Shown in pieces: positions 55,340 to 63,730 of a DNA stretch of 64,000 nucleotides. A program made the translations under genes and the position numbers. The DNA is taken from assembly GCF_003863365.1 (NCBI RefSeq), contig NZ_RQXT01000042.1:1-64000 (forward strand). The letters run 5' to 3'. Numbering within the stretch: position 1 is the stretch's first letter; the number at the start of each line of letters is the position of its first letter. The notes below the pieces were generated by a model that was given only the letters and a program-made list of their open reading frames with translations, was not told the origin of the DNA and did no database searches. This DNA is from Mesorhizobium tamadayense (GTDB lineage: Bacteria > Pseudomonadota > Alphaproteobacteria > Rhizobiales > Rhizobiaceae).

Positions 55340-56722
55340 ATGGCCCGCATCCTTCCCCAGAACAAAGCGGCCGCTGTCAATCCGCTGAAATCGTCACAGC
55401 CGCTGGGTGCCGCCTTGGCCTTTCTTGGGATCGACGGCGCAATGCCGCTGTTTCACGGCAGCCAGGGATGCACCAGCTTCGCGCTCGTGCTCTTCGTGCG
55501 GCATTTCAAGGAAACGATCCCCCTGCAGACCACCGCGATGGACGAAGTGACGACGATCCTCGGCGGAGCGGACAATCTGGAAGAGGCAATACTCAACCTC
55601 AAAACTCGCACACAGCCAAAGCTGATCGGGATCTGCACGACGGCGCTCGTGGAAACCCGTGGCGAAGATTCCGCAGGAGACATCGCCGCAATCAAGCTGA
55701 AGCGGGCGGAAGAAATCGCGGGTACGGAGATCGTGCTGGCCAACACGCCGGATTTCAGCGGCGCCGTCGAAGAGGGCTGGGCCAAGGCTGTCACCGCGAT
55801 GATCGAAGGCATTACCAGGCCTGGCGAACGGGCGCGGCAGCCGAAGAAGGTCGCGATCCTGCCCGGATGCCACCTCACCGTGGCTGACATCGAGCATCTG
55901 AGTGAGATGGTTGAAAGCTTTGGGCTCGAGCCGGTTATTCTGCCGGACATATCCGGCTCGCTTGACGGCACGGTGCCTGATCGTTGGGTAACAACCACCT
56001 ATGGCGGCACCAGCATCGAGGACATCCGCGAGCTTGGCACGGCCGGGCAATGCATCGTCATCGGCGAACACATGCGCGGCCCCGCGAAAGTGCTGCACCG
56101 GTTGACCCGCGTGCCTTATGTGCTGTTCCAGTCGCTGACCGGATTGAAGGACGCCGATCGATTCATCTCCATGCTGTCGGCGATTTCGGGAGAGTCTGTG
56201 CCCGCAGGTGTGCGCCGTCGCCGGGCGCAATTGCAGGATGCGTTGCTCGACGGACATTTCCATTTGGGAGGCAAGAAAATTGCGATCGCTGCTGAACCAG
56301 ACCAACTCTATCAACTCGCAACCTTCTTCGTCGGCATGGGCTCCGAAATCGCGGCGGCGGTCTCCACGACCGATATGTCGAAGATTCTGGAAAAGGTACC
56401 GGCGGAGTCGGTTCAGATCGGCGATCTCGGCGATTTGGAAGCTCTTGCCGCCGGCGCTGATCTTCTGGTCACCCATTCCCATGGACGCCAGGCTTCGGAA
56501 CGCCTCGGCCTTCCGCTCATGCGCGTCGGCTTTCCGATCTTCGACCGGCTCGGCAGCCAGCACAAGCTCACAATCCTCTATCAGGGGACCCGCGACCTGG
56601 TTTTCGAGGTTGCCAATATTTTTCAGGCCAACCGGCAGGCGCCGACGCCTGAGAAACTTAATCCACTCCGCAAGCGAGAAACGTCAGATGGGCCCCGTCC
56701 GTCGCCTCTCACTCGTCACTGA
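55340..56722 (+). CDS. nifN: NifN, FeMo-cofactor scaffold subunit
   Basis: 460 residues, NifK-like partner of NifE. Visible are KSSQPLGAALAFLGIDGAMP, HGSQGCTSFALVLFVRHFKE and GICTTALVETRGED. Its start is 9 bases after the nifE stop, so the two are coupled and made in equal amounts. The C-terminal ~35 codons overlap the probable nifX start in a different frame. Confidence 0.97.
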   Translation: MARILPQNKAAAVNPLKSSQPLGAALAFLGIDGAMPLFHGSQGCTSFALVLFVRHFKETIPLQTTAMDEVTTILGGADNLEEAILNLKTRTQPKLIGICTTALVETRGEDSAGDIAAIKLKRAEEIAGTEIVLANTPDFSGAVEEGWAKAVTAMIEGITRPGERARQPKKVAILPGCHLTVADIEHLSEMVESFGLEPVILPDISGSLDGTVPDRWVTTTYGGTSIEDIRELGTAGQCIVIGEHMRGPAKVLHRLTRVPYVLFQSLTGLKDADRFISMLSAISGESVPAGVRRRRAQLQDALLDGHFHLGGKKIAIAAEPDQLYQLATFFVGMGSEIAAAVSTTDMSKILEKVPAESVQIGDLGDLEALAAGADLLVTHSHGRQASERLGLPLMRVGFPIFDRLGSQHKLTILYQGTRDLVFEVANIFQANRQAPTPEKLNPLRKRETSDGPRPSPLTRH

Positions 56723-57185
56723 CGAGGTTCATGGTCCGATGTCAAAACGACAACCAGGCACATTGCGCGTGGCCATTGCGACGCAGGACATGAAGGATCT
56801 CAACGCCCATTTCGGATCGGCCAGGCGCTTTGCCATCTACGATGTGACGCGCGAGGAGTTCAATCTCGTGGAGGCCGTGGCGTTCGACGACGTTTCCGAC
56901 GAGAACGGGAAGCATCGGAGCGAGGGCGATGACCGCATCACGCCGAAAGTGGAGGCGCTGAAAGGCTGCCATCTCCTGTTTTGTCTGGCGATCGGCGGGC
57001 CTTCGGCAGCCAAGATTGTTTCGGCAAAAATCCATCCGATCAAGGTGCCCGAGCCCCAATCCATCCAAGAGGTGCTGTTGCGCACGCAAATAATGCTCAG
57101 GACGTGTCCTCCGCCCTGGCTGCGCAAGGTGCTGGCGCAGGCAGGCGTCACGGACAACAAACCGTCCTTCGAGGACGGAGACTGA
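56688..57185 (+). CDS. nifX: NifX, cofactor carrier protein
   Basis: 165 residues if started at 56688 (MGPVRRLSLVTDE), overlapping nifN by 35 bases; the RRLSLVTD opening is usual in rhizobial NifX. The alternative ATG at 56739 (MSKRQPG) would give 148 residues. The body shows LRVAIATQDMKDLNAHFGSARRFAIYDV, typical of the NifX/NifB-C-terminal/NafY domain that binds NifB-co and related precursors. NifX shuttles them to NifEN. Confidence 0.92.
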   Translation: MGPVRRLSLVTDEVHGPMSKRQPGTLRVAIATQDMKDLNAHFGSARRFAIYDVTREEFNLVEAVAFDDVSDENGKHRSEGDDRITPKVEALKGCHLLFCLAIGGPSAAKIVSAKIHPIKVPEPQSIQEVLLRTQIMLRTCPPPWLRKVLAQAGVTDNKPSFEDGD

Positions 57186-57203
57186 AAATGAGGAGAAACC
57201 GAA

Positions 57204-57683
57204 ATGTCAGATGCCGCGGTTAGCCCTGCTGTCCCGGAGGACGAGGCGGCCCTTGCCACCCCGTTCGTCAAATGCCTCGTGCGGCTGATCCGTGCTCAGG
57301 ATTGCCACGGGTCATGGGAAGGCAAACGGGATGCCGAGTTGCTGGGAGACTTCATCATCACCAAGGAACAGCGCCGTGCGATCCCGATCATCGGCGATCC
57401 GGATCCGGACGTGCTGTGGAGGCTCGATAAGTTCTACGCCGCCGTCGGGCTCGCGATCGAGGAGCGCTGCGGCCTGATGGCATCGCCGATGATGGAGATG
57501 AGCCACGAGGGCTTCGGGCGCGTGCTCTTCACGGCCGGCCGGCTGGTCGTCCTGTCGAAGACCTTGCGCGACGTCCATCGGTTCGGCTTCGAGACGTTCT
57601 GGAAACTCGCCGCGGCCGGCACCAAACTGGTCGGCGATGCGATCGCAGCCATCGACGCCTATCCCGAGGTGGCGCGGGCTTGA
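57204..57683 (+). CDS. NifX-associated protein, DUF269
   Basis: 159 residues. Signatures are FVKCLVRLIRAQDCHGSWE, RRAIPIIGDPDPDVLWRLD and EMSHEGFGRVLF. DUF269 proteins accompany nifX in most diazotrophs and have no settled function. Normally a DUF683 gene and fdxB follow directly; here they are absent and an intact pair lies on the other strand at 63.1-63.6 kb. The ATG follows GAGGAGAAACC. Confidence 0.93.
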   Translation: MSDAAVSPAVPEDEAALATPFVKCLVRLIRAQDCHGSWEGKRDAELLGDFIITKEQRRAIPIIGDPDPDVLWRLDKFYAAVGLAIEERCGLMASPMMEMSHEGFGRVLFTAGRLVVLSKTLRDVHRFGFETFWKLAAAGTKLVGDAIAAIDAYPEVARA

Positions 57684-57710
57684 TGAAACGGATTTTCGAG
57701 CAAAGGGGTC

Positions 57711-58490
57711 ATGTCAGGTCTTGAGCAGCCGCGATGGCCAACCCACGCAGCCGACGCGGCGCAGGCCGATGCGGTTCTTGGGGCAGTGAAGCCACTTGTC
57801 CTGATCTGTTCGCAAGATGCCGAATTCTATCTGTTCCTCAGCCACATCCTTGAGGTGGACGGGTTCGCCAGTGAGCCGGCAGGCGGCGCGAAGGAAGCGC
57901 TTGCCCTGGCCGACGAACGGGAATTCCAGGCCGTGGTGCTGGACTGCGGGCCAGCGAGCATAACCGGGTCCGCAATCTGCGCCCGGCTCAAGCGGGAGTC
58001 CCGGACCGGCGGCCTGCCCATTATTGCCCTGATCGCGCCCGGCGCCGAGAACCAGCACCTCGATCTGCTGAAGGCAGGCATTGACGAGAGCTTTGTGCGG
58101 CCGATCGCCCCGACCAAGCTGCTCGACTGTCTACGGACGAAGCTGGCGATGCCGAAGCCGGGTTCAAACGGGAATGAGAACGGCAGCTGGCTTACGTGTG
58201 GCAGCCTTGAGATGAAGCTCGATGCCCACCGGGTTTGCGGCAATGGCCATGACATCCATCTCGGACCGATCGAGTTCAACGTGCTGCGGCATTTGATCGA
58301 GGCTCCCGGCAAGGTCTTCAGCCGGGACGAGCTGATCGGCGCGGCCTGGCCGGCCAACATCCATGTCGGTCCTCGCACCGTCGATGTCCATATGAGCCGG
58401 ATCAGAAAGGCCCTGAAGGCGGCCTCGCCCTCCATCGTCATTCGCACCATCAGGTCCGCCGGCTATTCGCTCGAGAGGCCGGACGGCTGA
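57711..58490 (+). CDS. OmpR/PhoB-family response regulator, atypical receiver
   Basis: 259 residues. The receiver domain (~28-150) keeps the phospho-accepting aspartate position (VVLDCGP), but the acidic pair reads SQDAEF and the conserved lysine is Arg (SFVRPIAP). A C-terminal winged helix (~165-255) has FNVLRHLIEAPGKVFSRDELI and TVDVHMSRIRKAL. It lies 27 bases after the DUF269 gene in the nif direction, so it may be expressed in bacteroids. No sensor kinase is nearby. The changes suggest it may act without phosphorylation. Confidence 0.88.
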   Translation: MSGLEQPRWPTHAADAAQADAVLGAVKPLVLICSQDAEFYLFLSHILEVDGFASEPAGGAKEALALADEREFQAVVLDCGPASITGSAICARLKRESRTGGLPIIALIAPGAENQHLDLLKAGIDESFVRPIAPTKLLDCLRTKLAMPKPGSNGNENGSWLTCGSLEMKLDAHRVCGNGHDIHLGPIEFNVLRHLIEAPGKVFSRDELIGAAWPANIHVGPRTVDVHMSRIRKALKAASPSIVIRTIRSAGYSLERPDG

Positions 58491-58590
58491 ATTGGGACCG
58501 GGTGTGGTGCGGCTCCGATCTCCATCGCGATGAGACGGGTCTTGCGGCTTTGAAACGCGCCTAAACGAATACTCAGGAAGAAGCAGGCCG

Positions 58591-59463
58591 ATGGGTTTTA
58601 AAAGCATTCTCTGTGCGACGGGGGCTGACCATTCCGATCAGGACGCCAGGACAGCTGCCGGCTTGTGTGCAGAAGTCGGCGCGCAGCTTTCCGTCTTGAT
58701 TATCTCGCCTTCGCCGCTTCTTATGCCGCCTCCGACGCTCGGCGATAGCATCCCCGAGTGGCCCACCGTCGCCGGACTGAAAAGGCGGTTCAGGCAGATC
58801 GACAGATTTTCGCAAGATATGGCCAAGCTGGAAAGACGGCATACCGAATTCCAGAACCTGCTGGGAGCGATGTCGCTTCGCCATGACGTCGATACCGACT
58901 ATTGCGATCCCGCCAGCGTCGATGACGTGGTGCGACAGCGGGCGCTCTGCACCGACCTCACGATCGTCGGCCCGACCCTCCTTGACGATGAGAATCTCGG
59001 ACCTCCTGTACTCAACGGCTGCTTGTTCGATACGGGAAAGCCGGTGCTTGTTGTGCCGAAGGGCGCCGAGGCGAGCCTGTCGCCACGGCGCGTGCTGGTC
59101 GGCTGGGATTCGCGAGCCGAGGCGTCGCGTGCGGTTCGCGAAGCGCTGGATCTCCTGTCCGGTGCTGAGGAAGTTTGTGTCGCCCTGGTCGATCCGAAGG
59201 CGAACTATAACGGTAATGGCTCGGAGCCCGGAGCCGACATTGCCACCTATCTCACTCGGCACGGCGCTCGGGTGTCGGTTGATCTATTGCCGAGCGCCGG
59301 CAAACCGGCGGCCACGGTGCTTGCGCAGCACGCAATCGACACGTCTGCCGAGATGATAGTCATGGGCGCTTATGGCAGCCGTCGGCTGCGTGAGCGGATC
59401 TTCGGCGGCGCCACGAGATGGATCTGTGAGAAGCCGCCATTGCCGCTGTTTTTGGCCCGCTGA
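58591..59463 (+). CDS. Tandem universal stress protein (UspA)
   Basis: 290 residues with two Usp domains (~1-145 and 155-290). The second carries the ATP motif GAYGSRRLRERIFGGATR (G-x2-G-x9-G-(S/T) type); the first is weak in that region. Tandem Usps help survival under low oxygen or nutrient stress. It follows the response regulator by 100 bases in the same direction and may be part of the nif unit or its regulon. AGGAAGAAG precedes the ATG. Confidence 0.9.
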   Translation: MGFKSILCATGADHSDQDARTAAGLCAEVGAQLSVLIISPSPLLMPPPTLGDSIPEWPTVAGLKRRFRQIDRFSQDMAKLERRHTEFQNLLGAMSLRHDVDTDYCDPASVDDVVRQRALCTDLTIVGPTLLDDENLGPPVLNGCLFDTGKPVLVVPKGAEASLSPRRVLVGWDSRAEASRAVREALDLLSGAEEVCVALVDPKANYNGNGSEPGADIATYLTRHGARVSVDLLPSAGKPAATVLAQHAIDTSAEMIVMGAYGSRRLRERIFGGATRWICEKPPLPLFLAR

Positions 59464-59922
59464 TGGGATCCGGACCCCATCTCGGACCGGTTTTTGCGCT
59501 TGATGCCGCAGTCCGCTTAAAGATGCCGGTAAGGTTTCGGCGGCCGAGAGGATTGACGCGTTCTGACCGGCAATAGCCAAATCCCCGCAGCTACCGAGGC
59601 CTGCAGGCCGAGACCACAACGAGGAAGAGGTTTCGGAGCACGCCAAACACGGACGCTGCTGCGCCAGTGCTCCTCTCCGCCAATTGTCTGGGCCCATGCG
59701 CTTCAATCAATGTCGATGCGGCCATAGCGCTCCGGTCGCCAGACATTCGTCTAACAGCGCTGACCCTGTTGACGCCGGGCGCGCGTTCATCTTGCTCCTC
59801 CGCTGATTGGAGTTGGTACAGCTCCGGGCCGTTGGTGGGTCGAGCATAGCGCCCGATCGGAGCCGTTTGCCCCGACAGGGGAAAAAATCTGCGCGAAACG
59901 GTCGCACATGTATTGACTTTAA
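59464..59922. other. Intergenic stretch
   Basis: About 460 bases; no gene recognised on either strand. Confidence 0.45.
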
Positions 59923-59951
59923 TTGACACACCCCGCGAACACTTGCATAAG
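59923..59951 (+). promoter_or_regulatory. Sigma-70-type promoter upstream of pyrE-like gene
   Basis: TTGACA, 17 bases, then CATAAG, about 67 bases before the ATG at 60018. A good -35 and moderate -10. Confidence 0.5.
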
Positions 59952-60017
59952 CCGCATAGCGGTAGCGGCTGAGGGGCATGCTGCAACCAATTTTTCCTTA
60001 GGCGCGAGGTCCAATCT

Positions 60018-60614
60018 ATGGCGGCACTGGCAAAATTCAGACCAGTTGATTCCGGCCAACACGACAAGGACGAACTCCGCGAGATTGTCCGTGAGCGCTC
60101 TTTTCGATTCGGACGCTACACGCTCTCGTCGGGCAAAGAGAGCGACATCTATTTCAATATGAAGCCTACCATGATGGTGGCGCGAGGCGCGCAACTTGCC
60201 GCGCTTGAGTTCCTAAAGATCGTTGCGCAAACGAAAGCAGAGTACGTCGGCGGCCTTGAAATGGGCGCGGTCCCCGTAATCGGATCAATGGCAGCTGTCA
60301 GCTCGGTCATGAACAAACCTATAAACACCATCTTCGTTCGCAAGGCTCCAAAGGCCCACGGCACAAGGGACGTGATTGAAGGCCTCGGCCCTAAAGAAGA
60401 TTTGAAGGGAAAAGTCGTCCTGATCGTTGACGATGTTGCCACAAGCGGCAAGTCGATATTGAAGGCGATTGAAGAGGTTCGCCACGTCGGGGGCATTGTA
60501 CGTGACGCTGCTTGCCTGGTGGACCGCGACGAGGGAGCTACGGCGCTGCTGGCCCAATATGGCGTAACGCTGCATTCCGTGCTGCATGCGAGCGAATTTG
60601 TGGAACGCCACTGA
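60018..60614 (+). CDS. pyrE: Orotate phosphoribosyltransferase-like (PyrE)
   Basis: 198-residue type I phosphoribosyltransferase. The PRPP loop is VVLIVDDVATSGKS; YTLSSGKESDIYFNMKPT and FVRKAPKAHGT are PyrE-like. PyrE makes orotidine monophosphate from orotate and PRPP. Its place within a symbiosis region suggests an extra copy, perhaps with an altered role; no other pyrimidine genes are nearby. A sigma-70-like promoter precedes it. Confidence 0.88.
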   Translation: MAALAKFRPVDSGQHDKDELREIVRERSFRFGRYTLSSGKESDIYFNMKPTMMVARGAQLAALEFLKIVAQTKAEYVGGLEMGAVPVIGSMAAVSSVMNKPINTIFVRKAPKAHGTRDVIEGLGPKEDLKGKVVLIVDDVATSGKSILKAIEEVRHVGGIVRDAACLVDRDEGATALLAQYGVTLHSVLHASEFVERH

Positions 60615-60936
60615 CAATCTCATACAACTTCTTTCCGGTGACCTAGCCTTAGAGGATATTCCGCCGATTTGCTGCGAGTGCAAGCGCCTCGCGACTGAGA
60701 GCGATTGCCCTTGCCCATCCTCCCTGTTGCTGGTGCAACACATGCTCGCTGCCGTTCACCAGCGGCTTGATGCGATTGGCTATCTATCTGAGCAAGGCGC
60801 CATAAGGCTGAAGGCTTTTACCGATTATCTGGCGGCAGTCGTTCGCATAGCTTCGGAGACCGGCGACGCGGCACCCTGGATTGATCTAGCCAGCCTGTTT
60901 AGCGGTCTTTTCGCTCCCGATGAGGTTGCCCATTAG
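60586..60936 (+). CDS. Hypothetical protein after pyrE
   Basis: Up to 116 residues, overlapping the pyrE end by 29 bases. It has a cysteine cluster (ICCECKRL, CPCP) and a helical second half (LVQHMLAAVHQRLDAIGYL, KAFTDYLAAVV). Codon use and amino-acid composition look coding but I recognise no family. The start is uncertain; an ATG at 60742 gives a shorter form. Confidence 0.4.
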   Translation: MRANLWNATDNLIQLLSGDLALEDIPPICCECKRLATESDCPCPSSLLLVQHMLAAVHQRLDAIGYLSEQGAIRLKAFTDYLAAVVRIASETGDAAPWIDLASLFSGLFAPDEVAH

Positions 60937-61361
60937 CCCATCAGGGCCTATCGCGCTTTGGCGAACGAGGGGTCTCCACGGCTATGCGTCATGGTTCGCC
61001 GGCGGCATGCCGGCGCCATGGTGCGAGTGTAAAAGCCCCGAGCAGCCGGATCTCGGACGCGACGCCGCCGACTGGGGATGCGGCGTTGGCGCACGGGACC
61101 CTCGTGCCGCGTTCCAAGCAAGGATGAGCTGTGTTGCCCATTTCGCAGTATCATGCTCGCGACCCTTCGCTGGCGTGTCATGTAAGTGCGCCCGAGCGAG
61201 TTGCCATTGAGATAGCCCCGATCAAGACATTTTGAATGAAGCCGGTAGCCTTCGCAATTGGGGGCAGTTAACAGCTGGTCCCGGTTTGCCGGCGTGCCCC
61301 CCCGCGAACTTTGAGCGCATCGCGGGCACGGCAGGACGCCGAAATCGCGATCTGTCCAGCA
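60937..61361. other. Intergenic stretch before acdS end
   Basis: About 425 bases; nothing recognised. Confidence 0.45.
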
Positions 61362-62375
61362 TCAGCCATAGCGAAAGGTGTAGCCATAACCGTTGATGGC
61401 CGGCGCGCCGCCGAGATGCGCGTAGAGTATCCTCGAGCCCCCTGGAAAAAAGCCTTTTTGGACGAGGTCGATCATTCCTTGCATCGATTTGCCCTCATAG
61501 ACGGGATCCGTAATCATGCCCTCGAGCCGAGCGCACAGGCGTATCGCCTCCTTGGTTTCTTCGGATGGAATGCCATAACGCGGATACGCATAGTCTTCGA
61601 GCAACACCACGTCGTCCTCGACGAGGTCCGTTCCGAGCTCAATGAGCATCGCTGTATGTTGGGCAATGCCAAGCACCTGCGCCTTTGTCTTGGCGGGAGT
61701 GGCGGAGGCATCGATACCAATCACGTTGCGCCGTCGACTGTCCTCGGCGAACCCGACGATCATTCTGGCATGTGTTGAACCGGTGACAGTGCAAACGACG
61801 ATGTAGTCGAAGGCAAACCCAAGCTGTTCCTCCTGGGCGCGCACCTCCTCGGCGAACCCAACATAGCCGAGGCCGCCATTCGGGTGAACAGATGCGCCAG
61901 CTGGTATCGCATAGGGTCTGCCGCCTCTCGCCTTGACGTCATAGAGCGCTTTTTCCCAACTGTGCCGGATGCCGATGTCAAAGCCCTCGTCGACCAGGCG
62001 CACCTCTGCGCCCAAGATGCGGCTCAAGAGAATATTGCCGACCCGGTCGTAGACGACATCGTCATGTGGAACCCAGCTCTCCTGAACCAGAAGACATTTC
62101 ATTCCGATCTTAGCGGCTACCGCGGCAACCATGCGCGTGTGGTTGGACTGCACGCCACCGATGGTGACAAGGGTATCGGCATCCGACGCGATCGCATCGG
62201 GGATGATGTATTCGAGCTTGCGCAGCTTGTTTCCGCCGAATGCGAGACCGGAATTGCAGTCCTCGCGTTTGGCGTAAATCTCCACCTTGCCGCCCAGGTG
62301 CTTGCCGAGCCGGTTGAGCTTCTCGATCGGCGTGGGTCCAAAGGTGAGCGGATAGCGTTCGAACTTTTTCAGCAT
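61362..62375 (-). CDS. acdS: 1-Aminocyclopropane-1-carboxylate (ACC) deaminase
   Basis: 337 residues from MLKKFERYPLTFGP at 62375, matching AcdS length. PLP lysine lies in AFGGNKLRKLEYI; SNHTRMVAAVAAKIGMKCLLVQESW is split family sequence, and TGSTHARMIVGF carries phosphate-binding residues. It converts ACC, the ethylene precursor, to 2-oxobutyrate and ammonia, lowering ethylene that limits nodulation. In Mesorhizobium loti acdS is NifA-dependent, but I found no convincing NifA or sigma-54 element here. The frame runs on ~59 codons upstream without a family match. Confidence 0.95.
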   Translation of the reverse strand: MLKKFERYPLTFGPTPIEKLNRLGKHLGGKVEIYAKREDCNSGLAFGGNKLRKLEYIIPDAIASDADTLVTIGGVQSNHTRMVAAVAAKIGMKCLLVQESWVPHDDVVYDRVGNILLSRILGAEVRLVDEGFDIGIRHSWEKALYDVKARGGRPYAIPAGASVHPNGGLGYVGFAEEVRAQEEQLGFAFDYIVVCTVTGSTHARMIVGFAEDSRRRNVIGIDASATPAKTKAQVLGIAQHTAMLIELGTDLVEDDVVLLEDYAYPRYGIPSEETKEAIRLCARLEGMITDPVYEGKSMQGMIDLVQKGFFPGGSRILYAHLGGAPAINGYGYTFRYG

Positions 62376-62831
62376 GCTTTCTCCAGCAAATTGAGCTGAA
62401 CCTGCTCCGGCCTCGGTCGTGGGCGTTTTTGGTTGAAGCCAGCTGCTTTCTGAGACGGTGCAGAAGAGCCTCATCAGTATTGTCAGCTTCTCGCTCGCCA
62501 TCGAGACGCAGCACCCCGCATGCCGGCGTGCTGCGACGGCTCCTATGTGCATACCTAGTCAACCCAAACAGTTGCATCTCTCGCCGTTGGCGGCCCAGGA
62601 TGCGGTCATCTCTGTGCACTTCAGCGCACCTGTTCTGAATGGTCAGCTCGCCTCGCTAGTTGATCCAAAGTGGCGTGGATCTGAGTTCTGATCTCGTCAC
62701 TGCGCCTCAACGAAGCAGCGATATGCCGCCCGAGTGAACGAACTGAGGCACATCTGAAGAATCCATCCAGCACCTCATCATATCCGTTGGCTGGTATCCA
62801 ACTTCCGTGCCCAAGCGAAATGCTCAGCCCT
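62376..62831. other. Intergenic stretch between acdS and the SyrA-like gene
   Basis: About 455 bases. A near NifA half-site (TGTCAGCTTCTCG) lacks its ACA arm. No gene recognised. Confidence 0.45.
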
Positions 62832-63026
62832 TCAATCTGCTATACAAGCGCAGCCGGACCGCCAGATCAGAACGAGCACGCTGCCGAAATAGACCATCTG
62901 AAGCAGCAGCGAGCAGGCCAGCGTCGTGACGATTGTCAGAGGGATGGAATGCGAAGCGAAATAGACAATCACAGCGTTGCCGCACAGGACCAACCCCAGG
63001 AGCCGACAAAAGATTATGAAGTGCAA
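62832..63026 (-). CDS. Small membrane protein, SyrA/ExoX-like exopolysaccharide regulator family
   Basis: 64 residues with two hydrophobic helices (LLGLVLCGNAVIVYFA and IVTTLACSLLLQMVYFGSVL) and a W-R-S end, resembling the small rhizobial SyrA / exopolysaccharide production repressor family. Those proteins change succinoglycan output, partly through a sensor system. The start is a TTG at 63026, supported by AGGAGAAC upstream. It lies 36 bases after fdxB on the same strand, so it would be co-expressed with nif genes. Confidence 0.65.
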   Translation of the reverse strand: MHFIIFCRLLGLVLCGNAVIVYFASHSIPLTIVTTLACSLLLQMVYFGSVLVLIWRSGCACIAD

Positions 63027-63062
63027 CGCCGTTCTCCTGGTTGTCTTGTCAAATCATGCTGG

Positions 63063-63380
63063 TCATGCTGCGATCTGGTCGGCCGCGACATGGGTCTGGC
63101 AGCTCTTTGGGCAGACGCGACCGCAGGCTCCGCAACCGATGCACCGGCCGGCATGGTCGACAACCATGATCATGCGATTGAGCTCGCCGTCGAAGTCGTC
63201 ATCCTGCCCGTCGCAGATGCCGAGGATTTCACCCGCGTCATCGACGCCGTGAAGGTGCATGACATCGCGTGAGCAGACCTTGAAACAGCGGCCGCAGCCG
63301 ATACAGGTCTTGCCATCGATAGCGGTCAGATATTCCGGCACCCATATAGAGCCGTCGCGGGTGATGAATGTGCTCCTCAT
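63063..63380 (-). CDS. fdxB: FdxB, ferredoxin III 2[4Fe-4S], nif-specific
   Basis: 105 residues. First cluster motif CIGCGRCFKVC, second CIGCGACGRVCPKSC, with the insert DAGEILGICDGQDDDFDGE typical of FdxB (ferredoxin III). It is a nif-linked electron carrier. The ATG overlaps the upstream DUF683 stop (ATGA). It is the intact counterpart of the fdxB remnant at 31418. Confidence 0.95.
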   Translation of the reverse strand: MRSTFITRDGSIWVPEYLTAIDGKTCIGCGRCFKVCSRDVMHLHGVDDAGEILGICDGQDDDFDGELNRMIMVVDHAGRCIGCGACGRVCPKSCQTHVAADQIAA

Positions 63381-63580
63381 CGTGAATTCTTCATTGCAGC
63401 GAGCTCTCTCTTGGCACCATCCAACTCGGCATAAACGGCATGCGTTTTCTCGGCGACTTCCTCTATCTCAGTCCAGTTGACCGGGAGATCCTCGGCAAGG
63501 TCGCGCAAGTTCGTCTTGGCAATTGCCGCGCGCAGCTGAAGCTTTCGGACTTTCTTTCCCATCTCGTCTAGGTTTGACAT
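63377..63580 (-). CDS. DUF683/CCE_0567-family small nif protein
   Basis: 67 residues, two helices expected: LDEMGKKVRKLQLRAAIAK and WTEIEEVAEKTHAVYAELD. Proteins of this family stand between the DUF269 gene and fdxB in most nif clusters and bind metal in one studied case. Here the pair DUF683-fdxB is displaced ~6 kb and inverted relative to nifX-DUF269. Start chosen at the ATG at 63580; an earlier start six codons upstream is possible. Confidence 0.9.
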   Translation of the reverse strand: MSNLDEMGKKVRKLQLRAAIAKTNLRDLAEDLPVNWTEIEEVAEKTHAVYAELDGAKRELAAMKNSR

Positions 63581-63713
63581 GAACCCCTTCCTTGACAACC
63601 GGCTTCATTTACGCTCGTGACGTCCGGTGGCCTCGGCGGTGGCGGTCGTATCGCCGATCTTAATGAGCGGCGAGATAAAGCGGTCCATACGAGCGTCATA
63701 CGCTTTCGTTTCA

Positions 63714-63730
63714 CAGCATCGAAGGTACCA
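63714..63730 (-). promoter_or_regulatory. Possible sigma-54 promoter of DUF683-fdxB
   Basis: Minus-strand TGGTACCTTCGATGCT has GG and GC 10 bases apart, ~150 bases from the gene. No TGT-N10-ACA was found upstream within the window, so support is weak. Confidence 0.35.

Noticed and set aside
62482..62497. NifA-like site upstream of acdS
   Set aside because: Only the TGT half is present; the ACA half is absent, and no -24/-12 element with correct spacing was found nearby.
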